Source: Sphaerochaeta associata (GTDB lineage Bacteria; Spirochaetota; Spirochaetia; Sphaerochaetales; Sphaerochaetaceae). From it: a stretch of 64,000 nt of DNA. Shown piece by piece: positions 51,544 through 60,683 of the stretch. Position 1 is the first letter of the stretch. Each line of letters opens with the position of its first letter. The stretch is taken from assembly GCF_022869165.1 (NCBI RefSeq), contig NZ_CP094929.1:3472001-3536000 (forward strand), read 5' to 3'. Under the pieces are notes generated by a model that was not told the DNA's origin, searched no databases, and was given only the letters and a program-made list of their open reading frames with translations. The position numbers were made by a program, and so were the translations under genes.

Positions 51544-52143
51544 ATGCATATACTCTTGGAACAGGCGACATGCGAGATAGAGGTGAAGAAATCACGTTTC
51601 ATCGCCATCGCATCACCGTTATCCGACCTGTCGCAAATCAAGGAAATAGTGAATCAGTGCAGAATGGAACACCCACTTGCCAACCATGTCGTACATGCAG
51701 CGGTCCTGGGACCGAAGGGAGATCTCTACAGCTACAGCGACGACCACGAGCCGAAGAATACCGCCGGCAGACCTGCCCTGGAGGTACTCAAGGGCAGCGG
51801 TGTCACCAACATCCTGGTTCTGGTCATACGCTATTTCGGCGGTACGCTGCTCGGCACCGGAGGCTTGGTGAAAGCCTATGCCGACAGCGTCAAGGAAGTG
51901 CTGAAAATCATCAAGACCGAACCCTTGATCGATAAGACATCATTTCATATATCGATGCCCTATCACTTATACGAGCCCATCAAGAAGCAATTGATCGAGG
52001 CTCAAGCGACCATCGATTCAGAGGAATTCACTGTGGAGGTTACGTTGACGGGAACCATTCCTTCCTCCTCATATCCCACATGTGCCGCTACCATTTTCGA
52101 CCTTTCCAACGGGAGTTGTGCTCTCAACCCTATCGATGCGTAA
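51544..52143 (+). CDS. yigZ: IMPACT/YigZ-family protein
   Basis: This 199-residue protein of the UPF0029/IMPACT family has the two-domain structure. The N-terminal domain has EVKKSRFIAIASPL, HVVHAAVLGPKGDLYSYSDDHEP and VIRYFGGTLLGTGGLVKAY; the C-terminal half is the short ferredoxin-like domain. The family is linked to translation control, without a settled bacterial function. It starts one base after the aldo/keto reductase stop. Confidence 0.92.
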   Translation: MHILLEQATCEIEVKKSRFIAIASPLSDLSQIKEIVNQCRMEHPLANHVVHAAVLGPKGDLYSYSDDHEPKNTAGRPALEVLKGSGVTNILVLVIRYFGGTLLGTGGLVKAYADSVKEVLKIIKTEPLIDKTSFHISMPYHLYEPIKKQLIEAQATIDSEEFTVEVTLTGTIPSSSYPTCAATIFDLSNGSCALNPIDA

Positions 52144-53533
52144 GCTTGGTGAAAACCAGCTTTGGGTCACCTTCCTCGGGCTCTTGTTCTTTTGGACTCG
52201 GCATTTCTCCCACATCCCACAACCGGTTGGAATCGACAAGCTCAACCAAGCGAATGGCTATCGACAAAGCCATCTCCACAGCCTTGCCGTCGATTGCTGA
52301 TACCACATCCCGCTCTGTATGGTAGACCGACGGTTTTGACCGATCGTCCCATGCAACCGAGGTGAGCGTAGTTGCCTCCAGCCCTGCAAGGCTTGCACAG
52401 GCGGCATCGGTTCCCCCTGCAAGCCGGGGAATCGATTCACTGACCGCCTCATACCCCATGGATTTGGCGATTTGTACACAACGACGAGCCAATCTGTATG
52501 ACAGCGCCTGAGTACCGTTGATGTCCCGCTCAAGAAATGTAAGCTTGTCTGCATGGTAGATGGAATCGAAGTTCAGTACGAGCGAGCCGCCGAGCTCCGC
52601 CTTATGCTTCTCATACCATGCCTTCGACCCCTGCAGACCGCTCTCCTCTCCGTCGAAAGAGCAGAAGATCAGGCGGGTATGAGAAAGGGGTGTATTGCAG
52701 CTCTTCTTCCAATGGAAGTACCGGGCAAGCTGCACGGTCATTCCCACCGATGCAAGGTTGTCCCCCGCTCCGGGAGAACCTTCGTGGGAATAGAAGCTTC
52801 GAAGCGGCAGCAGCAGGGGCGTTGCACCCAACAAAAGGATGCCGATGACACCCATGCCAATCGGAGGGAGCGAGAACGCAAAGAGTCTGCCTTCGAGCAG
52901 TTCAGTAATCATATGGGTGGCATTGAAAAGGCCGGCCAGCAAAAAGAGCAGGACCGGCAGGGCTACTTTCTTCGCATATGCGATGCGGTCGAGCCTGTTG
53001 TAGTGAAACAGCGGGGCACTGTCATGGTGGGAGGTGAAGAGCAAGGTATGCAGGACTTCCTGCTTTGGTTCAAGGACCGCATACACATTCATTCCCTCTA
53101 CGCTGTGCTTGCCGAGTTTGCCGATGGGCTTATAAAGATACAGTGTTCTTGCTGCATACCAGAGGTAGGCCAGAAACAACAATAGGCCAAGGTAGGGCAA
53201 TCCAACCAGCAAAAGAGAGAGGATGGCTGGGTAGAGATACAAGGCAAGCTGCAGGGGAAACGAGTGAAACGAGGTGTCGATATCCACAGACTCCGTTTCA
53301 CTATGGTCACAGAATGGCTCGTATGAACTCCTGATCTCCTGTGCAGCGTGCAGAGAAGCTTCACTACCAGCCAGCCTGGGACCGTATTTTTCAATTATGT
53401 CTGAGGTAAAGGAGAGGGCGAGCGCAGCAAGGCGACCTGCTTTCAAGGTTTCAATCTTCTGCCTTCTGTGCTCATGTTGTTCAGGAGCAAGAGAAGGAGC
53501 TTTGCTGCGTTTTCGAAATACGGGGAACCTCAT
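52130..53533 (-). CDS. M28-family metallopeptidase with membrane segments
   Basis: This 467-residue zinc aminopeptidase-like protein has metal ligands in LLFTSHHDSAP near 168, SPGAGDNLASVGM near 260, CSFDGEESGLQGSKAW near 300 and a final SVYHTERDVVS. Several hydrophobic segments (about 95-130 and 190-250) interrupt the peptidase domain, so it is membrane-bound. The GGTDAACASLAGLEA region is characteristic of the family. It converges on and overlaps yigZ by 14 bases. Confidence 0.85.
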   Translation of the reverse strand: MRFPVFRKRSKAPSLAPEQHEHRRQKIETLKAGRLAALALSFTSDIIEKYGPRLAGSEASLHAAQEIRSSYEPFCDHSETESVDIDTSFHSFPLQLALYLYPAILSLLLVGLPYLGLLLFLAYLWYAARTLYLYKPIGKLGKHSVEGMNVYAVLEPKQEVLHTLLFTSHHDSAPLFHYNRLDRIAYAKKVALPVLLFLLAGLFNATHMITELLEGRLFAFSLPPIGMGVIGILLLGATPLLLPLRSFYSHEGSPGAGDNLASVGMTVQLARYFHWKKSCNTPLSHTRLIFCSFDGEESGLQGSKAWYEKHKAELGGSLVLNFDSIYHADKLTFLERDINGTQALSYRLARRCVQIAKSMGYEAVSESIPRLAGGTDAACASLAGLEATTLTSVAWDDRSKPSVYHTERDVVSAIDGKAVEMALSIAIRLVELVDSNRLWDVGEMPSPKEQEPEEGDPKLVFTKLTHR

Positions 53534-53611
53534 AGTTGTTCCATGATGACGAGTGAGCGTTTTACTGTCAATAAATAGACATCGGTTGCTTTTTTTCTCT
53601 TCTCAGGGTTC

Positions 53612-53640
53612 TTGACAAAGATGAGGCCACTGACTATAGT
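53612..53640 (+). promoter_or_regulatory. Sigma-70 promoter of the tRNA cluster
   Basis: TTGACA and TATAGT are separated by exactly 17 bases, about 60 bases before the first tRNA. No other gene lies between. Confidence 0.85.
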
Positions 53641-53702
53641 GGAAACCCGATTGATAGTTAAGCAGCCTGAAAATCACGTGGCTTGTTGTCATGTCTTTTT
53701 AT

Positions 53703-53787
53703 GGAGAGATGTCCGAGCGGTCGAAGGAGGCGGTCTTGAAAACCGTTGAGGCGCAAGTCTCCGAGGGTTCGAATCCCCCTCTCTCCG
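53703..53787 (+). tRNA. tRNA-Ser (anticodon TGA)
   Basis: The acceptor arms GGAGAGA and TCTCTCC, a long variable arm and the loop CTTGAAA with anticodon TGA define a type II serine tRNA that reads UCA/UCG. The discriminator is G. No CCA is encoded. First gene of the cluster. Confidence 0.95.
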
Positions 53788-53827
53788 TTTGAATATCTGC
53801 CTTTTGGTTTGCGGTTTTTGTTAGATT

Positions 53828-53914
53828 GGAGAGGTGCGAGAGTGGCCGAATCGGGCTCCCTGCTAAGGAGTTGACCTGGTAACGGGTCCGGGGGTTCGAA
53901 TCCCCCCCTCTCCG
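53828..53914 (+). tRNA. tRNA-Ser (anticodon GCT)
   Basis: The acceptor pair is GGAGAGG/CCTCTCC, with a long variable arm and the anticodon GCT in CTGCTAA, reading AGC/AGU. The discriminator is G, and no CCA is encoded. Confidence 0.95.
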
Positions 53915-53934
53915 TTTTGTTTTTTTACATTATT

Positions 53935-54008
53935 GAGACCATAGCTCAGCTGGATAGAGCATCAGTTTGCGGAACTGAGGGTCGGAGGTTCGAATCCTCT
54001 TGGTCTCA
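53935..54008 (+). tRNA. tRNA-Arg (anticodon GCG)
   Basis: This is a normal type I cloverleaf. The acceptor arms GAGACCA/TGGTCTC, the anticodon stem TCAGT/ACTGA and the seven-base loop TTGCGGA give anticodon GCG, which reads CGC/CGU as arginine. The discriminator is A, and no CCA is encoded. Most bacteria use an ACG (inosine-modified) tRNA for this box. Confidence 0.88.
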
Positions 54009-54038
54009 TCATACGTTTGTATGCGGTCATAATCACCG

Positions 54039-54126
54039 GGAGAGATGTCCGAGTGGTCGAAGGAGACGGACTCGAAATCCGTTGTACCGTCTGACGGTAC
54101 CGAGGGTTCGAATCCCTCTCTCTCCG
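54039..54126 (+). tRNA. tRNA-Ser (anticodon CGA)
   Basis: The acceptor pair is GGAGAGA/TCTCTCC. The variable arm is long (GTACCGTCTGACGGTAC) and the anticodon CGA lies in CTCGAAA, reading UCG. The discriminator is G. Confidence 0.95.
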
Positions 54127-54171
54127 ATAGCTTGGTTATTTTTTTGGATTTTACTGCTTTTATTGTACCTT

Positions 54172-54256
54172 GGAGAGGTGTCCGAGTGGTCGATGGTGCA
54201 CGCTTGGAAAGCGTGTGTGCTGAAAGGCACCGGGGGTTCGAATCCCCCCTTCTCCG
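54172..54256 (+). tRNA. tRNA-Ser (anticodon GGA)
   Basis: The acceptor GGAGAGG pairs with CTTCTCC, including one G-T pair. It has a long variable arm and the anticodon GGA in TTGGAAA, reading UCC/UCU. The discriminator is G. Confidence 0.95.
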
Positions 54257-54263
54257 TTTTCTT

Positions 54264-54371
54264 CCCAGTCAACAGATTCTGTGCTATGTGCTTTCACCCA
54301 ACCCCGTCAGGACCGGAAGGTAGCAGCGGTAAGTGAATTGCCCATGAGACACAGGCGATTTGTTGGCTGGG
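54264..54371 (+). ncRNA. ffs: Signal recognition particle RNA (4.5S type)
   Basis: The core GTCAGGACCGGAAGG and TAGCAGC is the universally conserved domain IV that binds Ffh. The ends pair: CCCAG-TC-AACA at 54264 with TGTT-GG-CTGGG at the 3' end, followed by a T run that serves as terminator. The length of about 108 is that of the small bacterial SRP RNA, without an Alu domain. It begins 8 bases after the last tRNA and probably shares its transcript. Confidence 0.95.
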
Positions 54372-54376
54372 TTTTT

Positions 54377-55231
54377 TTATCGACGTTTATTGGCGTACAT
54401 CGCCCGGTCAGCTTCTTGGATGAGTTGTTCCAAGGAAAGAGCGCACTTGGCATCGCTGCAGGCCGACCCGATGGTGACTGCAATCGTACAGGGAAGTCCC
54501 TGTCGCTGGCAGATATCTGAAAGAGCCTGCCTGAATCGTTGGATCAATAGATCGACCGTTCCGCTCGGGGCATCCAAGGCAAGTACCAAAAACTCATCCC
54601 CACCCCATCTGCCGATAATGTCGGAAGAACGAAAACTCGACTCCAGCGTCCTGGAGACCATCCTAAGCACCCTGTCTCCCTCATCATGCCCGAAGGTATC
54701 ATTGATTTGCTTGAACGTATCGATATCGATGGAAAGCAAGACGACTTCGGCTTTGAGCCGATGACTGTGCTTGAGCTCCTGATCAGCCATCATTTTAAAG
54801 CCACGCCTGTTGTACAGACCGGTCAGTTCATCGGTAAGTGCTTGAAGCAGCAGCTCATCCTGCAGGGTTCTATAGCTGGTAAGATCGCTGACAACCAGAA
54901 ACACACCAACATCGGAAGGGATGTCGATCCATCGCATCTCCATCCAACGTCGATCTTCATCACCTGTGGAAACCTGCACCTGTATTGCAGGAAGACTGTG
55001 CTCTTTATTGATCATACGATCGAAGAACTCCTCCATGAGGATACGGTAATCACTGTGTATAAAGGTAAACATCGAAATACCCGACAAATCCTGTTGAGTG
55101 GATAATCCAAAAAGGGAGGCCAGACTTTTATTTGCATATTGAATGATACCTTCCGTACTGCAGCAGCAGACTCCGTCCGGAAGATTCTCCACCAAGACTT
55201 TGCATGTGGTATCCAAGGCATGATTCATCAT
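54377..55231 (-). CDS. PAS-GGDEF diguanylate cyclase
   Basis: This 284-residue protein makes cyclic di-GMP. An N-terminal PAS domain (about 10-120, beginning VLVENLPDGVCCCSTEGIIQYANKS) precedes a GGDEF domain with DELTGLYNRRGF near 133, DTFKQINDTFGHDEGD near 170 and the active site RWGGDEFLVL near 203. No inhibitory RxxD was noticed with confidence. It has no membrane segment, so it senses a cytoplasmic signal. It converges with the SRP RNA. Confidence 0.92.
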   Translation of the reverse strand: MMNHALDTTCKVLVENLPDGVCCCSTEGIIQYANKSLASLFGLSTQQDLSGISMFTFIHSDYRILMEEFFDRMINKEHSLPAIQVQVSTGDEDRRWMEMRWIDIPSDVGVFLVVSDLTSYRTLQDELLLQALTDELTGLYNRRGFKMMADQELKHSHRLKAEVVLLSIDIDTFKQINDTFGHDEGDRVLRMVSRTLESSFRSSDIIGRWGGDEFLVLALDAPSGTVDLLIQRFRQALSDICQRQGLPCTIAVTIGSACSDAKCALSLEQLIQEADRAMYANKRR

Positions 55232-55624
55232 TCATCCCCAGTACAAGGTTGATTTCCTGGAAGCACAGCCGAGGTGTAATTCGCCTTCTGATACTAAAAC
55301 ATGAAGAGTTACAAAGCAAGGATAATCGATGAAACCATTGAAAAATAATTACTTTGTATTCTTATACATACCAAACAAATACATGAGAATTACACTCGGT
55401 GTCCCTTTCAATGCAATCGTCCTGCGCAGGGATGATTTCTGCTCAGTCCGCGAGAGAAATCGGCAAAGGTATGCCCACCAGCATCTTCGTTACAGTAGGT
55501 AGCATCCTTTTTGAGCAGAGGCACGGTTTTATGAGAGCAGAACAATGCGCACGTTTCTTTGAGCTTCTACCCCTACATAGCAAAGTATGGTATACTCGCA
55601 CAGTACGCTTTCAAGGGAGCATTC
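55232..55624. other. Long leader upstream of dnaX
   Basis: About 390 bases without a convincing gene. An extended -10 element (TGGTATACT, near 55,590) lies about 30 bases before the dnaX start. A G-U-tolerant hairpin (ATCGTCC ... GGGATGAT around TGCGCA) lies near 55,420. Confidence 0.4.
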
Positions 55625-57253
55625 ATGGCATATGAAGTAACAGCAACCAGGAAACGTCCCCAGGTTTTCGATAATCTTGTGGGTCAGGAGTTCGTGGTTT
55701 CCACCATCAAACATGCAATCGAGCAGGGAAGGATTGCCCATGCCTACCTGTTCAGCGGTCCCAGGGGAGTCGGAAAAACATCGTCCGCCCGAATTCTGGC
55801 ACGTGCACTGAACTGCGAGCAGGGCCCGACGGCAACTCCCTGCGGCGTGTGTTCAAATTGCAGGGAGATCACCCAGGGCAACAATGTCGATGTCATCGAG
55901 ATCGACGGTGCGAGCAACACCAGCGTAAACGACATCCGCCAAATCAAGGATGAAGTACTCTTCCCCCCACAGGCAAGCAAGTACAAGATCTACATCATCG
56001 ACGAAGTGCACATGCTCTCCACCAGTGCCTTCAACGCACTGCTCAAGACCATCGAGGAACCCCCGGCGTACATCGTATTCATCTTTGCCACCACCGAGCT
56101 GCAGAAGGTCCCGGCAACCATACGTTCACGCTGCCAGCAGTTCCATTTCCAACTCATCGACCTCGACCTCATCAAGAGTTGCCTCAGCGAGGCTGCATCA
56201 GAGATGGAGGTGCAGGCGGACGACGATGCACTCTTCTGGATTGCGAAGGAGTCGACAGGCTCCATGCGTGATGCCTACACCCTCTTCGACCAGGTCGTCT
56301 CTTTCTCCCAGGGCCATATCACCATGGAGAAAATCAGCAGCAAGCTGGGGTTGGTCGGCATCGACCAGATTGTCGATATCGTCAGCCGCTTGTTGGACAA
56401 CAAGACCCAGGAAGCCCTGCATGCCGTCCAGGCTCTCCTGTTCGCCGGGGTCTCCGTTGAACAGTGCATCAAGGACTTCACGCAGTTCTTCAGAAGCCTG
56501 CTCTTCATCAAGGCGGGGGTGGTTGAGGATGCCATTTTGGGCATCCAGTCCGACAGGATCCCCCTCTCACTGAGAAATGCCTATACCACTGAACAGCTGG
56601 AAGCTGCATTGGAGTTGTTCCTCAAGCTCTATCGTGACATCCGCTATTCACTAAACCCCCGATTCGAACTGGAACTAGCCGTCTCACGCCTTGCCGGCCT
56701 TCCCCATATTGCCAGTCCGACCGCCTTGGTCAGGAAAATCGCCCAGCTTCGCGAGGAACTGCTCAGCGGCAGTGTAAAACTTCCTGCTCGCAAGCTTGAA
56801 GTCCAACCCGACCTCATCGCCACCCAGGCAGTCGTCGAGCCCAAGAGTAAGGCAGAGGCATCTTCCAGCGTTGCTGCGATACCTGTTGTTGTTCCCGTTT
56901 CTCCACCTCCGGTAAAGCAGGAAGCAGTGGCAAGAGACTTCAGCAGGCAGGACCTGCCTCTTTTGGTAAGCAAGCTGTCCAGTGCACCGCTGCTCTCCCA
57001 GGTTGCACAGGCGATTACACAGGTCCGAAGCGAAGCGGGTTCTTTATTTCTCACATTCTCCACCTCGTTCTGTCAGAACAAGGCACAGGAACATGAAACC
57101 AGATTCCGAGACCTCATCGCCGAAATCACAGGCTTCAAAGGCCCGGTACACTTTTTGTGTGTTGAGGAAGTAAAACAAGAGACACCCACAGTCGACGATC
57201 CGGTAATCTCAAAGATTGCTTCGGTCTTCCGTGGGGAGGTCAAGCACCAATAA
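55625..57253 (+). CDS. dnaX: DNA polymerase III subunit gamma/tau
   Basis: This clamp-loader ATPase has 542 residues. The AAA+ domain has Walker A FSGPRGVGKTSSARIL near 45, the four-cysteine zinc module (CEQG ... CGVCSNC, about 64-79), Walker B YIIDEVHML near 120 and the SRC sensor IRSRCQQF. A collar domain and a Pro/Val-rich linker (about 400-460) precede a short tau-type tail. The ATG at 55625 follows AGGGAG. It heads the conserved dnaX-ybaB-recR cluster. Confidence 0.95.
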   Translation: MAYEVTATRKRPQVFDNLVGQEFVVSTIKHAIEQGRIAHAYLFSGPRGVGKTSSARILARALNCEQGPTATPCGVCSNCREITQGNNVDVIEIDGASNTSVNDIRQIKDEVLFPPQASKYKIYIIDEVHMLSTSAFNALLKTIEEPPAYIVFIFATTELQKVPATIRSRCQQFHFQLIDLDLIKSCLSEAASEMEVQADDDALFWIAKESTGSMRDAYTLFDQVVSFSQGHITMEKISSKLGLVGIDQIVDIVSRLLDNKTQEALHAVQALLFAGVSVEQCIKDFTQFFRSLLFIKAGVVEDAILGIQSDRIPLSLRNAYTTEQLEAALELFLKLYRDIRYSLNPRFELELAVSRLAGLPHIASPTALVRKIAQLREELLSGSVKLPARKLEVQPDLIATQAVVEPKSKAEASSSVAAIPVVVPVSPPPVKQEAVARDFSRQDLPLLVSKLSSAPLLSQVAQAITQVRSEAGSLFLTFSTSFCQNKAQEHETRFRDLIAEITGFKGPVHFLCVEEVKQETPTVDDPVISKIASVFRGEVKHQ

Positions 57254-57275
57254 GTAGAAGCGAGGAAAGAAATCC

Positions 57276-57581
57276 ATGGATATGAATCCATTCGAACTGC
57301 TCAAGAATATGAAGGGCATCCAGGAAAACATGAAACGGATGCAGGACCTGCTGCCTACCATCACAGCAACCGGTAGCGCCGGAGCCGGCATGGTTGAAGT
57401 GACCCTCAACGGCAAGTTCATTGTCACCGATGTACATATCGACGAAGAGCTGGTCGACCCCAAGGACATCCAGACACTGCAGGTTTTAATCAGCAGCGCA
57501 TTCAACGATGCAAGTGCAAAAATCCAGCAGAAAATCCAGAGCGAAGGCATCAAGTATGCCTCTTCGTTCACGCAGGCCTGA
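57276..57581 (+). CDS. ybaB: YbaB/EbfC nucleoid-associated protein
   Basis: This 101-residue DNA-binding protein has the standard family pattern: an N-terminal helix MNPFELLKNMKGIQENMKRMQ, central VTLNGKFIVTDVHIDEEL and a C-terminal helix. It lies between dnaX (22 bases) and recR (2 bases), the position conserved across bacteria. Confidence 0.95.
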   Translation: MDMNPFELLKNMKGIQENMKRMQDLLPTITATGSAGAGMVEVTLNGKFIVTDVHIDEELVDPKDIQTLQVLISSAFNDASAKIQQKIQSEGIKYASSFTQA

Positions 57582-57583
57582 CC

Positions 57584-58174
57584 ATGACAGCACTGGAAAA
57601 TCTCATCCAAACCCTTTCCCGCCTTCCGGGCATCGGTCCAAAAAGCGCATCTCGTCTAGCCTATCACCTGATCAAGACCGACAAGGGATACAACACCGCC
57701 CTCGCTGAAGCAATCGCAACCATCCAGGACAAGATTTTCCCCTGCTCGATATGTGGAAGCTTCACCGAGTACGATCCCTGTCCCATCTGCAGTGAATCCA
57801 GCCGCGACCGCACCCAGCTGTGTGTCGTAGAACAACCCCAGGATGTGCTTACCCTGCAATCAAGCGGAGCCTACAACGGCCTGTACCATGTCCTCGGAGG
57901 TGCAATAAGCCCCCTGGACGGCATAGGACCTGAGCACCTATCCTTTTCCAAGCTGGTCAAGCGCATTGATGAAGGCGGCTTCACTGAATTGATTATCGCA
58001 ACAAATCCCACCGAGGAAGGGGACACCACAGCACTCTACCTTCGTCATATCCTGAAGCATCATCCCGAGCTCTCCATCACCCGCCTTGCCAGCGGACTGC
58101 CCATCGGAGGCGACTTGGAGTATGCAGACAGAATCACCCTGGCCAGATCGCTTAGGGGAAGAGTCAGATTCTAG
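57584..58174 (+). CDS. recR: Recombination mediator RecR
   Basis: This protein loads RecA with RecF/RecO at gaps. The 196 residues contain the helix-hairpin-helix LSRLPGIGPKSASRLAYHL at residues 11-29, a C4 zinc finger (CSICGSFTEYDPCPIC, about 53-68) and a TOPRIM domain with CVVEQPQDV and LIIATNPTEEGD. Full length. Confidence 0.97.
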   Translation: MTALENLIQTLSRLPGIGPKSASRLAYHLIKTDKGYNTALAEAIATIQDKIFPCSICGSFTEYDPCPICSESSRDRTQLCVVEQPQDVLTLQSSGAYNGLYHVLGGAISPLDGIGPEHLSFSKLVKRIDEGGFTELIIATNPTEEGDTTALYLRHILKHHPELSITRLASGLPIGGDLEYADRITLARSLRGRVRF

Positions 58175-58185
58175 TTCACCTGTTG

Positions 58186-58962
58186 TTATTTGATGCCTCG
58201 TTCCCGCTTGATGGAGTCGTAGGCCTCTTGGATTTCCCGAAATTTTGCTGTTGCATGGGTGAGAAACTCCTCACCCATTCCTTTTGAGGCGAGTGAGTCG
58301 GGATGGAACTCGATACTCAACTTACGGTAGGCGCGCTTGACCTCGTCATCGGTTGCAGTGCGGCTGATGTTCAGCGTCGCATACGCCTTGTCGCTTGCAT
58401 TGGTGCATCCGCCGTACCGGTTGCACAGCATGTCCACAAAGCTTTCAGGAAGGTGGAAAATCTGCGCAGCCCGCCTGATCATGTCCTCTTCACGCTGAGA
58501 GACCTGCCCATCGGCTGACGCCACCCGATAGAAGATATCGATCATCAACTGCAAAATATTCGGTGCATGACTGAAGTTCTGATAGAACTGGGTTGCAAAC
58601 TGCTCGAAGGTCCCCCCGCCGGTAAGGGCGGCATCGAAGACTCTGAGAGCCGCCTCTTCCTCGCGAAGGCCCAAGCGCAAGTCCTGTCGGATGAACTCCA
58701 TCACCTTCTGCCGCTCGTGTGACGAGACCGAACCATCGGCGGAGGCGATGCGCGCAAGCATGGAGAAAGCCCCGACAAAGAAGAGCATCTGCTCGCGGTC
58801 CAGGGACGTATAGGCATTGAATTGGGTTCGTTGGGCGCCTTGAGTCCCAACCTCGCCGGCCTTGTCGAACATGTGTCCGAAGGCGATACCGGCGATCATA
58901 CCCAGCGGACCGCCGAACATAAAACCGACGGTTCCGCCAAAAAGTTTGCCAAGCCAAGCCAT
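58186..58962 (-). CDS. DjlA-like co-chaperone (TerB and J domains)
   Basis: This 258-residue protein has a glycine-rich hydrophobic N-terminus (GGTVGFMFGGPLGMIAGIAFGHMF, probable membrane anchor), a TerB-like helical domain (about 55-175) and a C-terminal J domain with the HPD motif in LSIEFHPDSLA near 218. It should stimulate a DnaK-type chaperone near the membrane. It converges with recR and is followed upstream by the glycosidase gene. Confidence 0.9.
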   Translation of the reverse strand: MAWLGKLFGGTVGFMFGGPLGMIAGIAFGHMFDKAGEVGTQGAQRTQFNAYTSLDREQMLFFVGAFSMLARIASADGSVSSHERQKVMEFIRQDLRLGLREEEAALRVFDAALTGGGTFEQFATQFYQNFSHAPNILQLMIDIFYRVASADGQVSQREEDMIRRAAQIFHLPESFVDMLCNRYGGCTNASDKAYATLNISRTATDDEVKRAYRKLSIEFHPDSLASKGMGEEFLTHATAKFREIQEAYDSIKRERGIK

Positions 58963-58965
58963 ACG

Positions 58966-60390
58966 TTAGAGCTTATCGATCAGCATCGAGCACTTGCCGG
59001 AAGGAATGGGAAGGGTCTTCTTCTTGTTCTCGCCCAGGATCTCGATGGTGAAGTAGTAGAGTTTTTCACTCTCCAGACGAATCTCCCAACCACGATCGGT
59101 CTTGTTGCTCAAGATGGTGATCATATTCCTCTTCAATGAGAGGTTTTCGATTCCCATCGCCTCGAGGGAGGGCATCACCCAATTGACCGTCTTGCGGGGA
59201 AGAGAGATATCCAAGCCGATGATATTCTCAATCATCAACGTAATGGTGACCAGACCGGCATACGGCATGAGCCTTCTGCGGGGGAAGTCGGCTATTTCGG
59301 TGGTTTTGGAGTACCCTTCCTTGTTGGGCAGGTATGCCTCCCAGACATCCCCGATCATCTCTGCATCGGGATGAAGGGTGTCTAGCAGGAAGTACATGTG
59401 CCTGATGGCGCATTCCCGGGCAAACACGAACTGTTGGTATTTCTCCAAAGCCTTTATGACCATGAATGTGTTTACACTGACGACCCCGCCGCAGTAACCG
59501 TTTCCGTCCTCGCTGAAAGCAGGAGAAGAGGCCGGCACCCCGGGGAACGGGTTGTCGGTTCCGAATTCTTTCGGGTCATGCAGGTATTCAATCATATATG
59601 CTGCCCGTTCATCATTGGGAATCTCGGCAAGCATCGCCCAATACGCCCCGATGAATTTGCTTGGAATGCGGTTCTCCTTGATGTCCAAATCATAATAGAA
59701 GTTGGTCGAAGGATCCCACATCAGGCTGTTGATTCTCGTCTTGAGGGAGAAATAAATCCGCTTGTATCGGAAACTCAGCTCCTTGTCGTTGAGAATATCA
59801 CCGATGGCGGACATATACAGGGCGTTGACGGCAAGCTGGGCATTGAAGTCAAGCGGATAGTACACTCGGGAGCGAGGGATGTTGCCGCTTTGGCAGGCTT
59901 CCACGGGCACCGAGAAGAGACCGTTGGGCTTCTGGAAGGTTGCCTGGATCCAAGCATAGTGCTTTTCCAGAATGGGCACGATATCCTTCAGCCGCTTTTT
60001 GTTGCCGATCTTGTGATAGAAGCTGAATTCAACATAGGCGAAGAGCGGAGGAGAGACTCCCTCTGGATTGTTTGCACTGAACACCGGCTTTCCATCTTCC
60101 AAGCTGTAATCACTTCGGATCGCACCGTTGCTCTCTTGTTTTTGGTAGAAATAGTCGAGCAAGGGAAACGGGGAGTTGTTCTGATTGCTGTACACCAGAA
60201 ACAGGGAAGCAAAACTGGAAAGAAACTGATTGAAGGTTGTCTGGCCAGGATATGAAAGATAAGAACCGCTAAAGCCGTTGGCCTCGGTTCCACTCTTCCA
60301 GAGTTCGTCAATCCATACCCAGGATCTGTCATACATATCGACAAAATCCTGATCATAAAAATGTACGAACGGCACCATATCCTTTATCAA
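58966..60390 (-). CDS. MGH1/trehalase-like (alpha/alpha)6 glycoside hydrolase
   Basis: This cytoplasmic enzyme of 474 residues resembles the mannosylglycerate hydrolase/GH63-GH37 group. Stretches include YLSYPGQTTFNQFLSSFASLF near 47, the central LMWDPSTNFYYDLD near 230 and late GDVWEAYLPNKEG. No signal peptide. The exact substrate (trehalose-like, mannosylglycerate-like or an oligosaccharide) is not clear. It is four bases from the djlA-like gene, so the two may be co-transcribed. Confidence 0.7.
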   Translation of the reverse strand: MIKDMVPFVHFYDQDFVDMYDRSWVWIDELWKSGTEANGFSGSYLSYPGQTTFNQFLSSFASLFLVYSNQNNSPFPLLDYFYQKQESNGAIRSDYSLEDGKPVFSANNPEGVSPPLFAYVEFSFYHKIGNKKRLKDIVPILEKHYAWIQATFQKPNGLFSVPVEACQSGNIPRSRVYYPLDFNAQLAVNALYMSAIGDILNDKELSFRYKRIYFSLKTRINSLMWDPSTNFYYDLDIKENRIPSKFIGAYWAMLAEIPNDERAAYMIEYLHDPKEFGTDNPFPGVPASSPAFSEDGNGYCGGVVSVNTFMVIKALEKYQQFVFARECAIRHMYFLLDTLHPDAEMIGDVWEAYLPNKEGYSKTTEIADFPRRRLMPYAGLVTITLMIENIIGLDISLPRKTVNWVMPSLEAMGIENLSLKRNMITILSNKTDRGWEIRLESEKLYYFTIEILGENKKKTLPIPSGKCSMLIDKL

Positions 60391-60683
60391 ATTGGGAACT
60401 CCTTACTTAGCAGGTAAACACTGGAAAAACTACATAAGACGCGCATTTTTAAAGATATACTCTCTTTTATGAGAAGTCAATCAGATACACGTTAAGAATC
60501 GGAAACGTCAACATTATTGAGAAAACTCAAGGTCTTTTCAAGACATTTTCTATTAATCATTTATAAAATAGCTAATTGTGAGCTAAAAGAAAAGAGTGGT
60601 TTTTTAGGAAAACTGTAATCTTTTCGTTGAGTCATCACACTTTTGCCGCCTACTGGACACGGTTTTGCAAATTTTACCAACTC
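60391..60683. other. AT-rich gap between glycosidase and lipid kinase genes
   Basis: About 290 bases, AT-rich, without a gene. It contains the promoter region of the glycosidase gene and the downstream end of the lipid kinase gene. No repeat stands out. Confidence 0.35.
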
